DNA of 64,000 nt from MAG-121220-bin8 sp965655865 (GTDB taxonomy: Bacteria; Bacteroidota; Bacteroidia; Flavobacteriales; Flavobacteriaceae): the NCBI GenBank assembly GCA_965655865.1, contig CBFHJJ010000004.1, positions 1 to 64,000 of the forward strand, written 5' to 3'. Below, piece by piece: positions 28,190-36,307 of the stretch (within the stretch, counting starts at the first letter, position 1; each line of letters opens with the position of its first letter). The position numbers and the translations under genes are program-made. The notes beneath the pieces were generated by a model. It did no database searches. It worked only from the letters and a program-made list of their open reading frames with translations, and was not told where the DNA came from.

Positions 28190-28197
28190 CAAATTTA
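28190..28197 (-). promoter_or_regulatory. Possible -7 element just upstream of bamD
   Basis: TAAATTTG on the minus strand fully matches TAnnTTTG and ends only 4 nt before the bamD ATG. I see no good TTTG at the expected upstream distance. If real, it would give a leaderless or nearly leaderless bamD transcript; otherwise it is a chance match in AT-rich DNA. Confidence 0.25.
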
Positions 28198-28216
28198 GTA
28201 TTTTTTTCTAAACGAT

Positions 28217-29113
28217 TTAATAATCTTTTATTATTGTAGAAATTGAATTATTAATCTTAATTTTTAATTCATCTGAAACAGGAACTAAAGGTAATCTCAA
28301 AATATTTTCGCATAAATTTAATTGATGTAAGGCAGATTTAATTCCAGATGGGTTCCCTTCCAAAAATAAATAATCTAATAATGGCTTTACAATTTTAAAT
28401 TTTGATTGAGACTTAGACTTGTTTTTATCCATTGACAGATTAATTATTTCTGAAAATTCTCTAGGAATACAACCTGCAATAACAGAAATAACTCCGTCTC
28501 CACCCATTAATACACTTTGATAAGCAGTATTATCGTCACCAGAAATAACTAAAAAATTATCTGGTTTTTCAGTAATCAATTGTTTTACTTTATTTAAATC
28601 TCCACTAGCTTCTTTTATGCCAATTATATTTTTAAACTCATTAGCTAGCCTTATAGTAGTTTCAGGGAGCATGTTGCAGCCTGTTCTAGATGGAACATTA
28701 TATAAAATAATTGGTATTGGGGATGTTTGGGCTATTAAACAATAATGCTTGTAAAGGCCCTCGTTTGTAGGTCTATTATAATATGGTGTTACTGACAGAA
28801 TAGCGGAATATCCAGTAAAGTCAGCTTCGTTTATTTCATTTACTAAAGACATAGTATCATTTGAGCCTAAACCTAAAACCAACGGAATACGATTGTTATT
28901 AGCTTCAACAAAAGCTTTTCTAGAAATAATTTTTTCATTATTAGTCATTGTAGAACTTTCTCCTGTAGTGCCTTGAACAACAATATAATTAATGTCATTT
29001 TCAACTAGAAAATCAACAAGCTTTTTAATGGCCTCAAAATCTATTGAAAGATCTTTTTTAAAAGGGGTTACTACAGCAACGCCTGTTCCTTTAAGTTTGT
29101 TTAATAAGCTCAT
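28217..29113 (-). CDS. dapA: 4-hydroxy-tetrahydrodipicolinate synthase
   Basis: DapA condenses pyruvate and aspartate semialdehyde at the start of the lysine/diaminopimelate branch. The Schiff-base lysine is Lys167 in GIKEASGDL; Tyr138 and Arg143 lie in YNVPSRTG; the Thr pair is in QGTTGESS at 49-50. The 298-residue length is typical. It overlaps the DUF6913 gene by 1 nt, and bamD follows. Diaminopimelate feeds peptidoglycan, which links it to dapF elsewhere in the window. Confidence 0.97.
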   Translation of the reverse strand: MSLLNKLKGTGVAVVTPFKKDLSIDFEAIKKLVDFLVENDINYIVVQGTTGESSTMTNNEKIISRKAFVEANNNRIPLVLGLGSNDTMSLVNEINEADFTGYSAILSVTPYYNRPTNEGLYKHYCLIAQTSPIPIILYNVPSRTGCNMLPETTIRLANEFKNIIGIKEASGDLNKVKQLITEKPDNFLVISGDDNTAYQSVLMGGDGVISVIAGCIPREFSEIINLSMDKNKSKSQSKFKIVKPLLDYLFLEGNPSGIKSALHQLNLCENILRLPLVPVSDELKIKINNSISTIIKDY

Positions 29114-29628
29114 TATTTAATTATTCTTAAGTATTTAATTAATTCACTATCAAATTCTTTAAACTTTTTAATTTTATCAGAGAAAATTAAGTCATTTAAT
29201 CTTGAATCTACAGAGCTAAAACCAACTCTAAATTTAGCATTCACTTTTGAAGATAATAAAGTCAAAACATCATTAGACTTAAAAAAATTAATTAATAAAT
29301 CGTAATCGTATGAGATAAATTCCAAGGAATCTTTCCCTTTTAAATTACCTGTGTAAGAAATAGATTTTGGAGTTATATTCATATTTGAAAAAATATTGAA
29401 GCCATTGTCATTTTCTTGAAAAGTAATTAGCTTTAAATCTTTCTCTTTTAAACCTATCCTATAAACTAGTTTTATAAAATTATTAACCTCAACAGGGAAC
29501 ATAGGATCAATTATACAACCAATTGTTTTTATAGGTTTTGGTTTTATTCTTGTCTGGTCATTTAAAAGTTCTAGTGATTTAATAATCTTTTTTTTAACAA
29601 GACTCTCATGTAGTGATTTAAATATCAT
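29113..29628 (-). CDS. DUF6913-family hypothetical protein
   Basis: A 171-residue soluble protein with no signal peptide or catalytic motif that I can name. Its N-terminus is lysine-rich (SLVKKKIIKSLELLNDQTR), followed by a region like KTIGCIIDPMFPVEVNNFIKLV and a later FRVGFSSVDSRLNDLIFSD. I recognise this as the conserved Bacteroidota protein encoded beside dapA and classed as DUF6913; the DUF number is from memory. It starts the 11-gene run and overlaps dapA by 1 nt, which suggests a housekeeping role. Function unknown. Confidence 0.75.
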   Translation of the reverse strand: MIFKSLHESLVKKKIIKSLELLNDQTRIKPKPIKTIGCIIDPMFPVEVNNFIKLVYRIGLKEKDLKLITFQENDNGFNIFSNMNITPKSISYTGNLKGKDSLEFISYDYDLLINFFKSNDVLTLLSSKVNAKFRVGFSSVDSRLNDLIFSDKIKKFKEFDSELIKYLRIIK

Positions 29629-29690
29629 ATCTTTAAAGTCCTGCTAAATTACATATTTAAGAATTGATTACTATTTTTTACAATAAAAAC

Positions 29691-30440
29691 ATGAAATTGA
29701 AACTAATTGTTTTAATTATAACTTTATTTTCAGTTTCTTGTACAAATACAGGTTATACTATTTCAAAAATCGCTTATGAAGACAATATTAAGATTCAAGA
29801 TTCAATAGATAATGTTGAAATTGAATTAATTATTAAACCATTCAGAAATAAAATTAAAACATTAGAAAAAACCGTAGCATTTAGTAAAGAGTCTTACAGT
29901 ATTCGTGATGGTAAATTGGAATCTACTCTTGGAAATTTAATTGCTGATATTTTATACGAGGAATCCAATCCTGAATTTTATAAAATGGCTTCAAAAAACA
30001 TAGATTTTGCATTATTTAATTATGGTGGTATTAGAGGAACATTAAATAAAGGTAAAATAACTCAACATGATTTATTTACCATAATGCCATGGAAAAACTT
30101 AGCAACCGTAGTTAAAATAAAAGGAGAAAAAGTTATTGAATTAATTGACTATTTTAACAACGAGAACTTAGCACATCCTAGCACTAGATTGCAATTAGAA
30201 TTTTTTAATAAAAAAATTAAAAAAATTCTTATAAATAAAAAAAAGTTTGATGTGAACAAAAGTTATTATGTTTTGACTTCGAACTTTTTACAGGAAGGTG
30301 GGGACAAAATGATATTTTTCAAAGATCCTTTGGAACTCTATAATCTAAATTTGAATTTGAGAGACTTACTAATAAAATCTATGAGTAATAAAAAAATTAT
30401 TGAAAGCAAACTTGATAACAGAATTTTTAGATCAGAATGA
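29691..30440 (+). CDS. 5'-nucleotidase C-terminal domain lipoprotein
   Basis: This 249-residue protein carries only the substrate-binding C-terminal domain of the UshA/5'-nucleotidase family: STLGNLIADILYEES, FALFNYGGIRGTLNKGKIT, TIMPWKNLATVVKIKG and TSNFLQEGGDKM. I start it at ATG 29691, where the sequence gives a lipoprotein signal ending in SVSC; an upstream in-frame start at 29664 would place nine polar residues before it. The metallophosphatase half is encoded by the next gene, which overlaps by 4 nt. Together they likely form a two-chain periplasmic nucleotidase that releases phosphate and nucleosides. Confidence 0.9.
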   Translation: MKLKLIVLIITLFSVSCTNTGYTISKIAYEDNIKIQDSIDNVEIELIIKPFRNKIKTLEKTVAFSKESYSIRDGKLESTLGNLIADILYEESNPEFYKMASKNIDFALFNYGGIRGTLNKGKITQHDLFTIMPWKNLATVVKIKGEKVIELIDYFNNENLAHPSTRLQLEFFNKKIKKILINKKKFDVNKSYYVLTSNFLQEGGDKMIFFKDPLELYNLNLNLRDLLIKSMSNKKIIESKLDNRIFRSE

Positions 30441-31348
30441 AGAGAAGAAATTTTTTAAAACATATAAAATCCTCTACAATTTATGGATTAACATTACCAT
30501 TAACAGGATTAGGTAGTTCTTCAAACAAATTAAAAAAAATCACAATTTTACATACTAATGATGTTCACAGTCATATTGATCCATTTCCAGAAAATGATCC
30601 CATAAATCCAAAAAGCGGAGGAGTTGTCGCAAGATCAAATCTAATAAACTTTATAAAAAAGGGAAATCCCAATACTTTAGTTCTTGACGCAGGTGATGTT
30701 TTTCAAGGAACACCTTACTTTAATTTTTTCGAAGGTGAAGTTGAACTAAAATTGATGAGTAAAATGGGTTATAATGCATCAACTCTTGGAAATCATGAAT
30801 TTGACAATGGAATTGAAAAATTGGCCAAGTCTTTAAAACATGCTAACTTTTCTTTTTTAAATTCAAATTATACTTTTAAAAACACTGCGCTTGAAAATAA
30901 AATAAATAGATACAAAATTTTTAATGTTGATGGTATCAAAATTGGAGTTTTTGGTTTAGGAATTGAATTAAACGGTTTGGTTGAAAAAAAATTGTATGAA
31001 GGAATAAATTACTTAGATCCGGTTGAAATATCTACAGACATAACTAATGAATTAAAATTTAATCATAATTGTGATTTAATTATTTGTCTTTCTCACCTTG
31101 GATTTTCTTATTCAAAAGACAAAAATATAATATGTGATTTAGTATTAGCAAAAAAAACAAGAAATATAGATCTAATAATTGGAGGACATACTCATACGTT
31201 TTTAGAAAAACCCATACAAATAAAAAACCTTGATGACAAAAATGTATTAATTAACCAAGTAGGCTGTTTTGGAATAAATTTAGGTAAAATCGATTTCTAT
31301 TTTTCAACTGAAGACATAGTGAAAAGATCAGAAAACATAAAAATTTAA
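30437..31348 (+). CDS. 5'-nucleotidase N-terminal metallophosphatase domain protein
   Basis: A 303-residue calcineurin-like phosphatase. Metal-binding motifs are complete: LHTNDVHSH near residue 38, DAGDVFQG near 80, LGNHEFDNG near 117 and GGHTHTF near 250. It begins with MKRRNFLKHIKSS and a hydrophobic stretch, a Tat-like signal (KRRNFLK), which suggests export of a folded metalloprotein. It has no C-terminal nucleotide-binding domain; that is supplied by the preceding gene, so the domain order is reversed relative to fused homologues. It ends with a 4-nt overlap into the convergent ligA. Confidence 0.92.
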   Translation: MKRRNFLKHIKSSTIYGLTLPLTGLGSSSNKLKKITILHTNDVHSHIDPFPENDPINPKSGGVVARSNLINFIKKGNPNTLVLDAGDVFQGTPYFNFFEGEVELKLMSKMGYNASTLGNHEFDNGIEKLAKSLKHANFSFLNSNYTFKNTALENKINRYKIFNVDGIKIGVFGLGIELNGLVEKKLYEGINYLDPVEISTDITNELKFNHNCDLIICLSHLGFSYSKDKNIICDLVLAKKTRNIDLIIGGHTHTFLEKPIQIKNLDDKNVLINQVGCFGINLGKIDFYFSTEDIVKRSENIKI

Positions 31349-33342
31349 AATTTTATTAATTTATTAAAATCTTGCTCAGAAATTATGTTAATTCCTAAAT
31401 CATTAGCTTTTTTTAATTTGCTTGGTCCAATTTTATCACCTGCTAATAAATAATTAGTTTTAGAACTCACAGAGCTTAGATTTTTTCCTCCATTAAGTTC
31501 AATAATGTTTTTTAATTGGTCTCTTGAATAATTTTGAAAAACGCCTGAAATTACAAAGGTCTTATTTTTTAAGATATCACTAACATTGGCTTTAATATTA
31601 CAATGAAATTGTAATCCGTTTTTTTTAAGCTTTTCAATATTTAAAATATTATTATCGTTTTTAAAAAAATCAACTACACTTTGTGAAATTCTTTCTCCAA
31701 TTTCATCAACTTCAAGTAATTTCTCATAAGATTGAGAAATTAAGTTATCTATTGATCCAAATTTGTTTGCAAGATTCTTTGAAACAGTTTGACCAACATA
31801 TCTAATTCCTAATGCAAACAAAACTCTTTCAAAAGGTATGTTTTTGGATTCATTTAATCCATTAAATATGTTATCCACGGATTTTTCAGCCATTCTATCT
31901 AAATTTAATAAATCATCTTTTTTCAAAGTGTAAAGGTCTGCATAATTTGTAATAAGTTTATTCTGAAACATTAGCTGAATAGTTTCATTTCCAATTCCAT
32001 TTATATCCATTGCTTTTCTAGATATAAAATGTTGAATTCTACCTGTAATTTGAGGTGTACAAGAATTAAAATTTAGACAATAATGATGGGCTTCTAATTC
32101 ATTTTTAGATAAATCAGATTGACAAGAAGGACATTTAGTTATAAATGAAATTCGATTTGAAAAAAGATTTCTTTTATCAATTTGAACATCAACAATTTTT
32201 GGAATAATCTCCCCTCCTTTTTCAATCAAAACGTGATCATTTAAGTGTAAATCCAGTTTATTTATTTGATCTTCGTTATGAAGGGAAGCTCGTTTTACAA
32301 TTGTACCGCCTAATAATACAGGATTTAAATTTGCTACCGGAGTTATAGCACCAGTCCTTCCAACTTGATAACTTACAGATAACAGCGAAGTAGAAGCTTG
32401 AAGAGTTTTAAATTTATATGCAATTGACCATCTTGGGTATTTTGAAGTAAACCCTAAGGTTTTTTGATAATCTATTTGATTAACTTTAATAACTATGCCA
32501 TCAATTTCAAAATCTAAATTATTTCTTTTTTTATCCCAACTATTAATAAAATCAAAAACCTCTTCTATAGAGCTACAGAGCTTAAATGAATCTGAAACAT
32601 TAAAACCCCAACTTGAAGCTAATTTCAAATTTTCATATTGTGTTTTTGAATCGTCATTATCAGAGACAACTTGATACAAAAAACATTTTAATGGTCGTTT
32701 TGCAACCTCAGAACTGTCCTGCAATTTCAAACTTCCAGAAGCAGTATTTCGAGGGTTCATGTAGGTGTCTAAACCTCTTTTTGCTCTATCAATATTCATC
32801 CGATTAAAATCATTGAGTTCAATAAAAATTTCTCCTCTTATTTGAAATTTTTTCGGGTAATTTCCTTTTAATTTTAAAGGAATAGTTTTGATGGTTTTAA
32901 TATTTTCAGTCACATCATCTCCTTGAACTCCATCTCCCCTAGTTACAGCTCTAACTAAAAATCCATTTTCATAAGTTAAATTAATAGATACCCCATCAAA
33001 TTTAAGTTCACATAAATAAGTAATATCACTATTTGGTATCTTCTTTACAATTCTTGTATTAAAATTATCTAAGTCCTCTTTCGAATAAGAATTATCCAAT
33101 GAATACATTGGATATTCATGTTTTACATTATTGAATTTTTTAGACACTTTACCTCCAACTCTTTGAGATGGAGAATTAGAATCAAAAAATTGCGGAAACT
33201 TTGATTCTAGGTCTATTAATTTTTTTAACATTAAATCAAACTCATAATCACTTATCACTGGAGAATCTTTTACATAATAAAGATGAGTATGCATATGTAA
33301 TTCATCTCTGAGATTCTCTAATATTTTTTGATCCGAACTCAT
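31345..33342 (-). CDS. ligA: NAD-dependent DNA ligase
   Basis: LigA seals nicks in replication and repair using NAD. The adenylated Lys114 lies in CELKFDGV. The nucleotidyltransferase domain is followed by the OB fold, a four-cysteine zinc finger (CPSC...YCLN..SC), helix-hairpin-helix repeats and a C-terminal BRCT domain (ISGVFQNYSRDQLKNIIELNGGK). The 665-residue length is standard. It overlaps prmC upstream by 4 nt and the convergent nucleotidase by 4 nt. Confidence 0.98.
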   Translation of the reverse strand: MSSDQKILENLRDELHMHTHLYYVKDSPVISDYEFDLMLKKLIDLESKFPQFFDSNSPSQRVGGKVSKKFNNVKHEYPMYSLDNSYSKEDLDNFNTRIVKKIPNSDITYLCELKFDGVSINLTYENGFLVRAVTRGDGVQGDDVTENIKTIKTIPLKLKGNYPKKFQIRGEIFIELNDFNRMNIDRAKRGLDTYMNPRNTASGSLKLQDSSEVAKRPLKCFLYQVVSDNDDSKTQYENLKLASSWGFNVSDSFKLCSSIEEVFDFINSWDKKRNNLDFEIDGIVIKVNQIDYQKTLGFTSKYPRWSIAYKFKTLQASTSLLSVSYQVGRTGAITPVANLNPVLLGGTIVKRASLHNEDQINKLDLHLNDHVLIEKGGEIIPKIVDVQIDKRNLFSNRISFITKCPSCQSDLSKNELEAHHYCLNFNSCTPQITGRIQHFISRKAMDINGIGNETIQLMFQNKLITNYADLYTLKKDDLLNLDRMAEKSVDNIFNGLNESKNIPFERVLFALGIRYVGQTVSKNLANKFGSIDNLISQSYEKLLEVDEIGERISQSVVDFFKNDNNILNIEKLKKNGLQFHCNIKANVSDILKNKTFVISGVFQNYSRDQLKNIIELNGGKNLSSVSSKTNYLLAGDKIGPSKLKKANDLGINIISEQDFNKLIKF

Positions 33343-34202
33343 TTTTTTACCGCCTTAATCATTCTATTTTTTGACCTAAAATCTTTTTTAAGTTTAATAT
33401 CGTAAAATCCTTTATCTTTTAAAAGTTTTACAACTTCTTTTGAAAAATTTTCGTTTATTTCTAAATATAAAAATCCGTTAGATTTTAAATTTGTATTTGA
33501 AAAATCAAATATTTTCTTATAAAAATATAACGGATCGTCGTCTTTAACAAAAAGAGCAGTGTATGGTTCAAAAAATTTTACATTATTAGAAATAAATTTT
33601 TTTTCTTCTATTGTAATGTATGGTGGATTAGAGACTATTACATCGAATTTATAATCTACCAACTTAGGATTAGTTATGTCCGACAACTCAAACTCTACAA
33701 TTACGTTATTTAAAGTTGCGTTATGGCTAGCGATTTTAATTATATCTTCACTAATATCCCAACCTGTTACTTTACAATTATTTAAATTTTTAGATAAACT
33801 TACAGCTATACATCCACTACCAGTACCAATATCTAATATATTTTTATTTGTATGTTCGTCATTGATAATCCAACTAACCAACTCCTCAGTTTCAGGTCTG
33901 GGAATTAATACACTATTATTTAATTTAAAAATTAAATTCATAAAGTTAGTTTCTCCAACAACATATTGAATTGGCATCTCACTTAATAAAGAATCGATTG
34001 AATTTTTTAGGTTTTTTTCTTGAATTTTGGAGATTTTAATACTAGAATTCAAAATATAATCTATTCTACTACAATTACAGAAATGATCAATTAGCCAGAA
34101 AAAAAACTCGTCAAGTTCATTTTTATCAATTCTTGCGATTAATTTGCTTTTAAATAAATTATTAAATTCCAGTAAGGTCATTATAAATTTTTTATCATCC
34201 AT
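33339..34202 (-). CDS. prmC: Peptide chain release factor N(5)-glutamine methyltransferase
   Basis: PrmC methylates the GGQ glutamine of release factors RF1 and RF2. The SAM-binding motif ILDIGTGSGCIAVSL and the signature VSNPPYI (near residue 190) are clear, and PIQYVVGETNF plus VLIPRPETEELV are conserved N-terminal blocks. At 287 residues the length is normal. It overlaps the upstream GNAT gene by 22 nt and ligA by 4 nt. Confidence 0.96.
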   Translation of the reverse strand: MDDKKFIMTLLEFNNLFKSKLIARIDKNELDEFFFWLIDHFCNCSRIDYILNSSIKISKIQEKNLKNSIDSLLSEMPIQYVVGETNFMNLIFKLNNSVLIPRPETEELVSWIINDEHTNKNILDIGTGSGCIAVSLSKNLNNCKVTGWDISEDIIKIASHNATLNNVIVEFELSDITNPKLVDYKFDVIVSNPPYITIEEKKFISNNVKFFEPYTALFVKDDDPLYFYKKIFDFSNTNLKSNGFLYLEINENFSKEVVKLLKDKGFYDIKLKKDFRSKNRMIKAVKK

Positions 34203-34675
34203 ATAGGGCAGGAACTATGTCCTGTGTTACCTATTGGTTTTTGTAAGTAACTAAACCCTTTTTTTAAATATAATGATTGAGCTTTATTCATATTATACAT
34301 TGTTTCTATGTAACATTTTTCAAATCCATAATCAAGTGCACTTTTCAAACATAAATCTATCATTATATTTCCTAATCCTTTACCTCTTGCCTCTTTTAAA
34401 AAATACATTTTCTGTAGCTCGCATATATTATCATTTGAATTTTTAAGTTTTGAAATACCTGCTCCTCCTAACAAGGAATTGTTATTTAGTATTACGTAAT
34501 ATGAACTTTTAAAGACATTGTAAGATTGATACATATTATCTAGTTCTGGATCTGCTAATGCAGTCCCTGTTTCTGGAACATCAAATTCTCGCATAACACT
34601 TGATAAAATACATTGTATTTCTTGATTATCTTCTTCTTTAATTTCTCTAATTAAAAAACCACCTTTCACTTTCAT
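34181..34675 (-). CDS. GNAT-family N-acetyltransferase
   Basis: A 164-residue single-domain acetyltransferase. The acetyl-CoA-binding motif A is FLKEARGKGLGNIMIDLCLKSA (about residues 92-113), followed by a YIETMYNMNKAQSLYLKKGF segment typical of the C-terminal half of GNAT folds. The substrate is not evident; small molecules and protein N-termini are both possible. Its 22-nt overlap with prmC suggests co-translation. It is divergent from ribD. Confidence 0.9.
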   Translation of the reverse strand: MKVKGGFLIREIKEEDNQEIQCILSSVMREFDVPETGTALADPELDNMYQSYNVFKSSYYVILNNNSLLGGAGISKLKNSNDNICELQKMYFLKEARGKGLGNIMIDLCLKSALDYGFEKCYIETMYNMNKAQSLYLKKGFSYLQKPIGNTGHSSCPIWMIKNL

Positions 34676-34689
34676 ATTTTAAAAGTATT

Positions 34690-34721
34690 TTTGTGTTGTG
34701 AAGATACATCATATATATTAG
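34690..34721 (+). promoter_or_regulatory. Predicted promoter of ribD
   Basis: TTTG (34690-34693), a 20-nt spacer and TATATTAG (34714-34721) fit the pattern with one mismatch. A transcript starting near 34727 would exclude the upstream TTG at 34691 as the ribD start and leave about 9 nt before the TTG at 34736. Confidence 0.5.
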
Positions 34722-34735
34722 TAAAAACCTTTGAT

Positions 34736-35764
34736 TTGTTTATAAATAGAGTTAAAAAATATGAAAAGTATATGTCAAGATGTATACTTCTTGCTAGAAA
34801 TAATAAATCAAAATATTATCCTAATCCATCCGTTGGATGTATTATTGTAAAAAATAATCATGTTATTTCTGAAGGAGTAACATCAAACTATGGTGGAAAT
34901 CACGCAGAAGTCAATACAATTAACAATGTTAAAAACAAACAAGACCTAAAGGACTCTACTCTTTATGTAACATTAGAGCCTTGTTCTCATTATGGAAAAA
35001 CACCTCCATGTGTTGAATTAATAAGTAAGTATGAAATAAGTCATGTTGTTATTGGCACGATTGATATTAGCTCAAAAGTGAATGGTAATGGAATTAAATT
35101 CCTTAAAAATAAGGGCATAAAAGTAACAGTTGGTATTTTAGAAAAAGAGTGTAAAAATCTTCATAGAAATTTCCTTCATTTCAACACTCATAAAAGACCA
35201 TATATAATTTTAAAATGGGCACAAACATTGGATAATTTTATTGCTCCATTAAATAAGTCTGATAGTAAACCATTTTGGATTAGTTGTATTGAAAGCAGAC
35301 AGTTAGTGCACAAATGGAGATCTGAAGAACATGCTATATTAGTTGGATATAATACTGTTATTAGTGACAATCCCACGTTGACAGTGAGACATGTTAAAGG
35401 CAACAATCCCGTACGAATAATAATTGATGACAAAAATTCACTTGATAAAAATTTGAATGTTTTTAATGATGAAGCTGAAACATTAGTAATTAAAAAAAAT
35501 TTCAATGAAAACAATTTAGAAAAATTCATAAGTGAGTTTTTATATAAAAATAAAATTCAATCTGTTATTATTGAAGGTGGCAAAAAAACATTAGATCTAT
35601 TTATAAACAATAATATTTGGGATGAGGCAAGAATATTTACAAATGGAATAAAACTTAATAATGGTGTTTCCAGTCCTAAAATAGAGGGTGAAACAAAATC
35701 AAAATATAAAATAGGGGATGATGAACTAAAAATTATTTATCCAAAACAATTTTATCTAAAATAA
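34736..35764 (+). CDS. ribD: Bifunctional diaminohydroxyphosphoribosylaminopyrimidine deaminase / uracil reductase
   Basis: RibD carries out the second and third steps of riboflavin synthesis. The N-terminal deaminase domain has the zinc-site motifs HAEVNTI and PCSHYGKTPPC; the reductase domain starts near WAQTLDNFIAP and ends with IIEGGKKTLDLFI. The start is uncertain. The frame is open from a TTG at 34691, but a predicted promoter sits inside that stretch. The TTG at 34736 keeps the conserved EKYM block and gives 342 residues; the first ATG, at 34772, would begin at the Met of that block. The 3' end overlaps the convergent thioesterase by 32 nt. Confidence 0.93.
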   Translation: MFINRVKKYEKYMSRCILLARNNKSKYYPNPSVGCIIVKNNHVISEGVTSNYGGNHAEVNTINNVKNKQDLKDSTLYVTLEPCSHYGKTPPCVELISKYEISHVVIGTIDISSKVNGNGIKFLKNKGIKVTVGILEKECKNLHRNFLHFNTHKRPYIILKWAQTLDNFIAPLNKSDSKPFWISCIESRQLVHKWRSEEHAILVGYNTVISDNPTLTVRHVKGNNPVRIIIDDKNSLDKNLNVFNDEAETLVIKKNFNENNLEKFISEFLYKNKIQSVIIEGGKKTLDLFINNNIWDEARIFTNGIKLNNGVSSPKIEGETKSKYKIGDDELKIIYPKQFYLK

Positions 35765-36131
35765 ACTTTGGACATCTTACAGGTTTATTTGTTTTTGAAT
35801 TTAAGAAAATTAATTTTGTGTATCCTTTAGTTATTAACTCATTTTCTCTATGGATGCTGTATTCGAATTCAATCATGTAAGATGGTATTTCCTTCAATTT
35901 TGTCAATAAAATAAGTTTGTCGTCAAATAGAGCAGGTTTCCTAAAATTTACTTTAACGTCAATTACTGGTAATAAGATACCATCATTTTCCATCTGTTTG
36001 TAAGAAATACCTAATTTTTTTAGCCAAGCAATTCTTCCTATTTCAAAATATTTAACATAATTTCCGTGATATACAAATGACATTTGGTCAGTTTCGCTAT
36101 ACCTTACTATAATTTCAGTTTTATCTTCCAA
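35733..36131 (-). CDS. Acyl-CoA thioesterase, YbgC/4HBT family
   Basis: A 132-residue hot-dog-fold thioesterase. YSETDQMSFVYHGNYVKYFE near the N-terminus contains the family's catalytic aspartate and the conserved HxxY region. YbgC-type enzymes hydrolyse short acyl-CoA thioesters; the natural substrate here is unknown. It lies divergent from dnaA and overlaps the 3' end of ribD by 32 nt. Confidence 0.9.
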   Translation of the reverse strand: MEDKTEIIVRYSETDQMSFVYHGNYVKYFEIGRIAWLKKLGISYKQMENDGILLPVIDVKVNFRKPALFDDKLILLTKLKEIPSYMIEFEYSIHRENELITKGYTKLIFLNSKTNKPVRCPKFILDKIVLDK

Positions 36132-36207
36132 AAATGTAATTTGAAACTTATATTTAATCAGTTTATAATATGAGCAAAAAATATTTAATATTCAATAGCA
36201 AAATGAT

Positions 36208-36237
36208 TTTTTTTTAATAAAATTTTGCACATATTTG
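36208..36237 (+). promoter_or_regulatory. Possible promoter of dnaA
   Basis: A T-run around 36208-36212 followed after 17 to 18 nt by CATATTTG (36230-36237), one mismatch from TAnnTTTG, could drive dnaA with a leader of about 65 nt. The -33 part is weak. The rest of the 176-nt gap is plain AT-rich sequence; I find no TTATCCACA-like DnaA box in it. Confidence 0.3.
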
Positions 36238-36307
36238 TCATATAATAATAATCAATAAAGTTTAATCAAATTATATTGATTTTCAACAACCAAAAATTAC
36301 AATTTAA

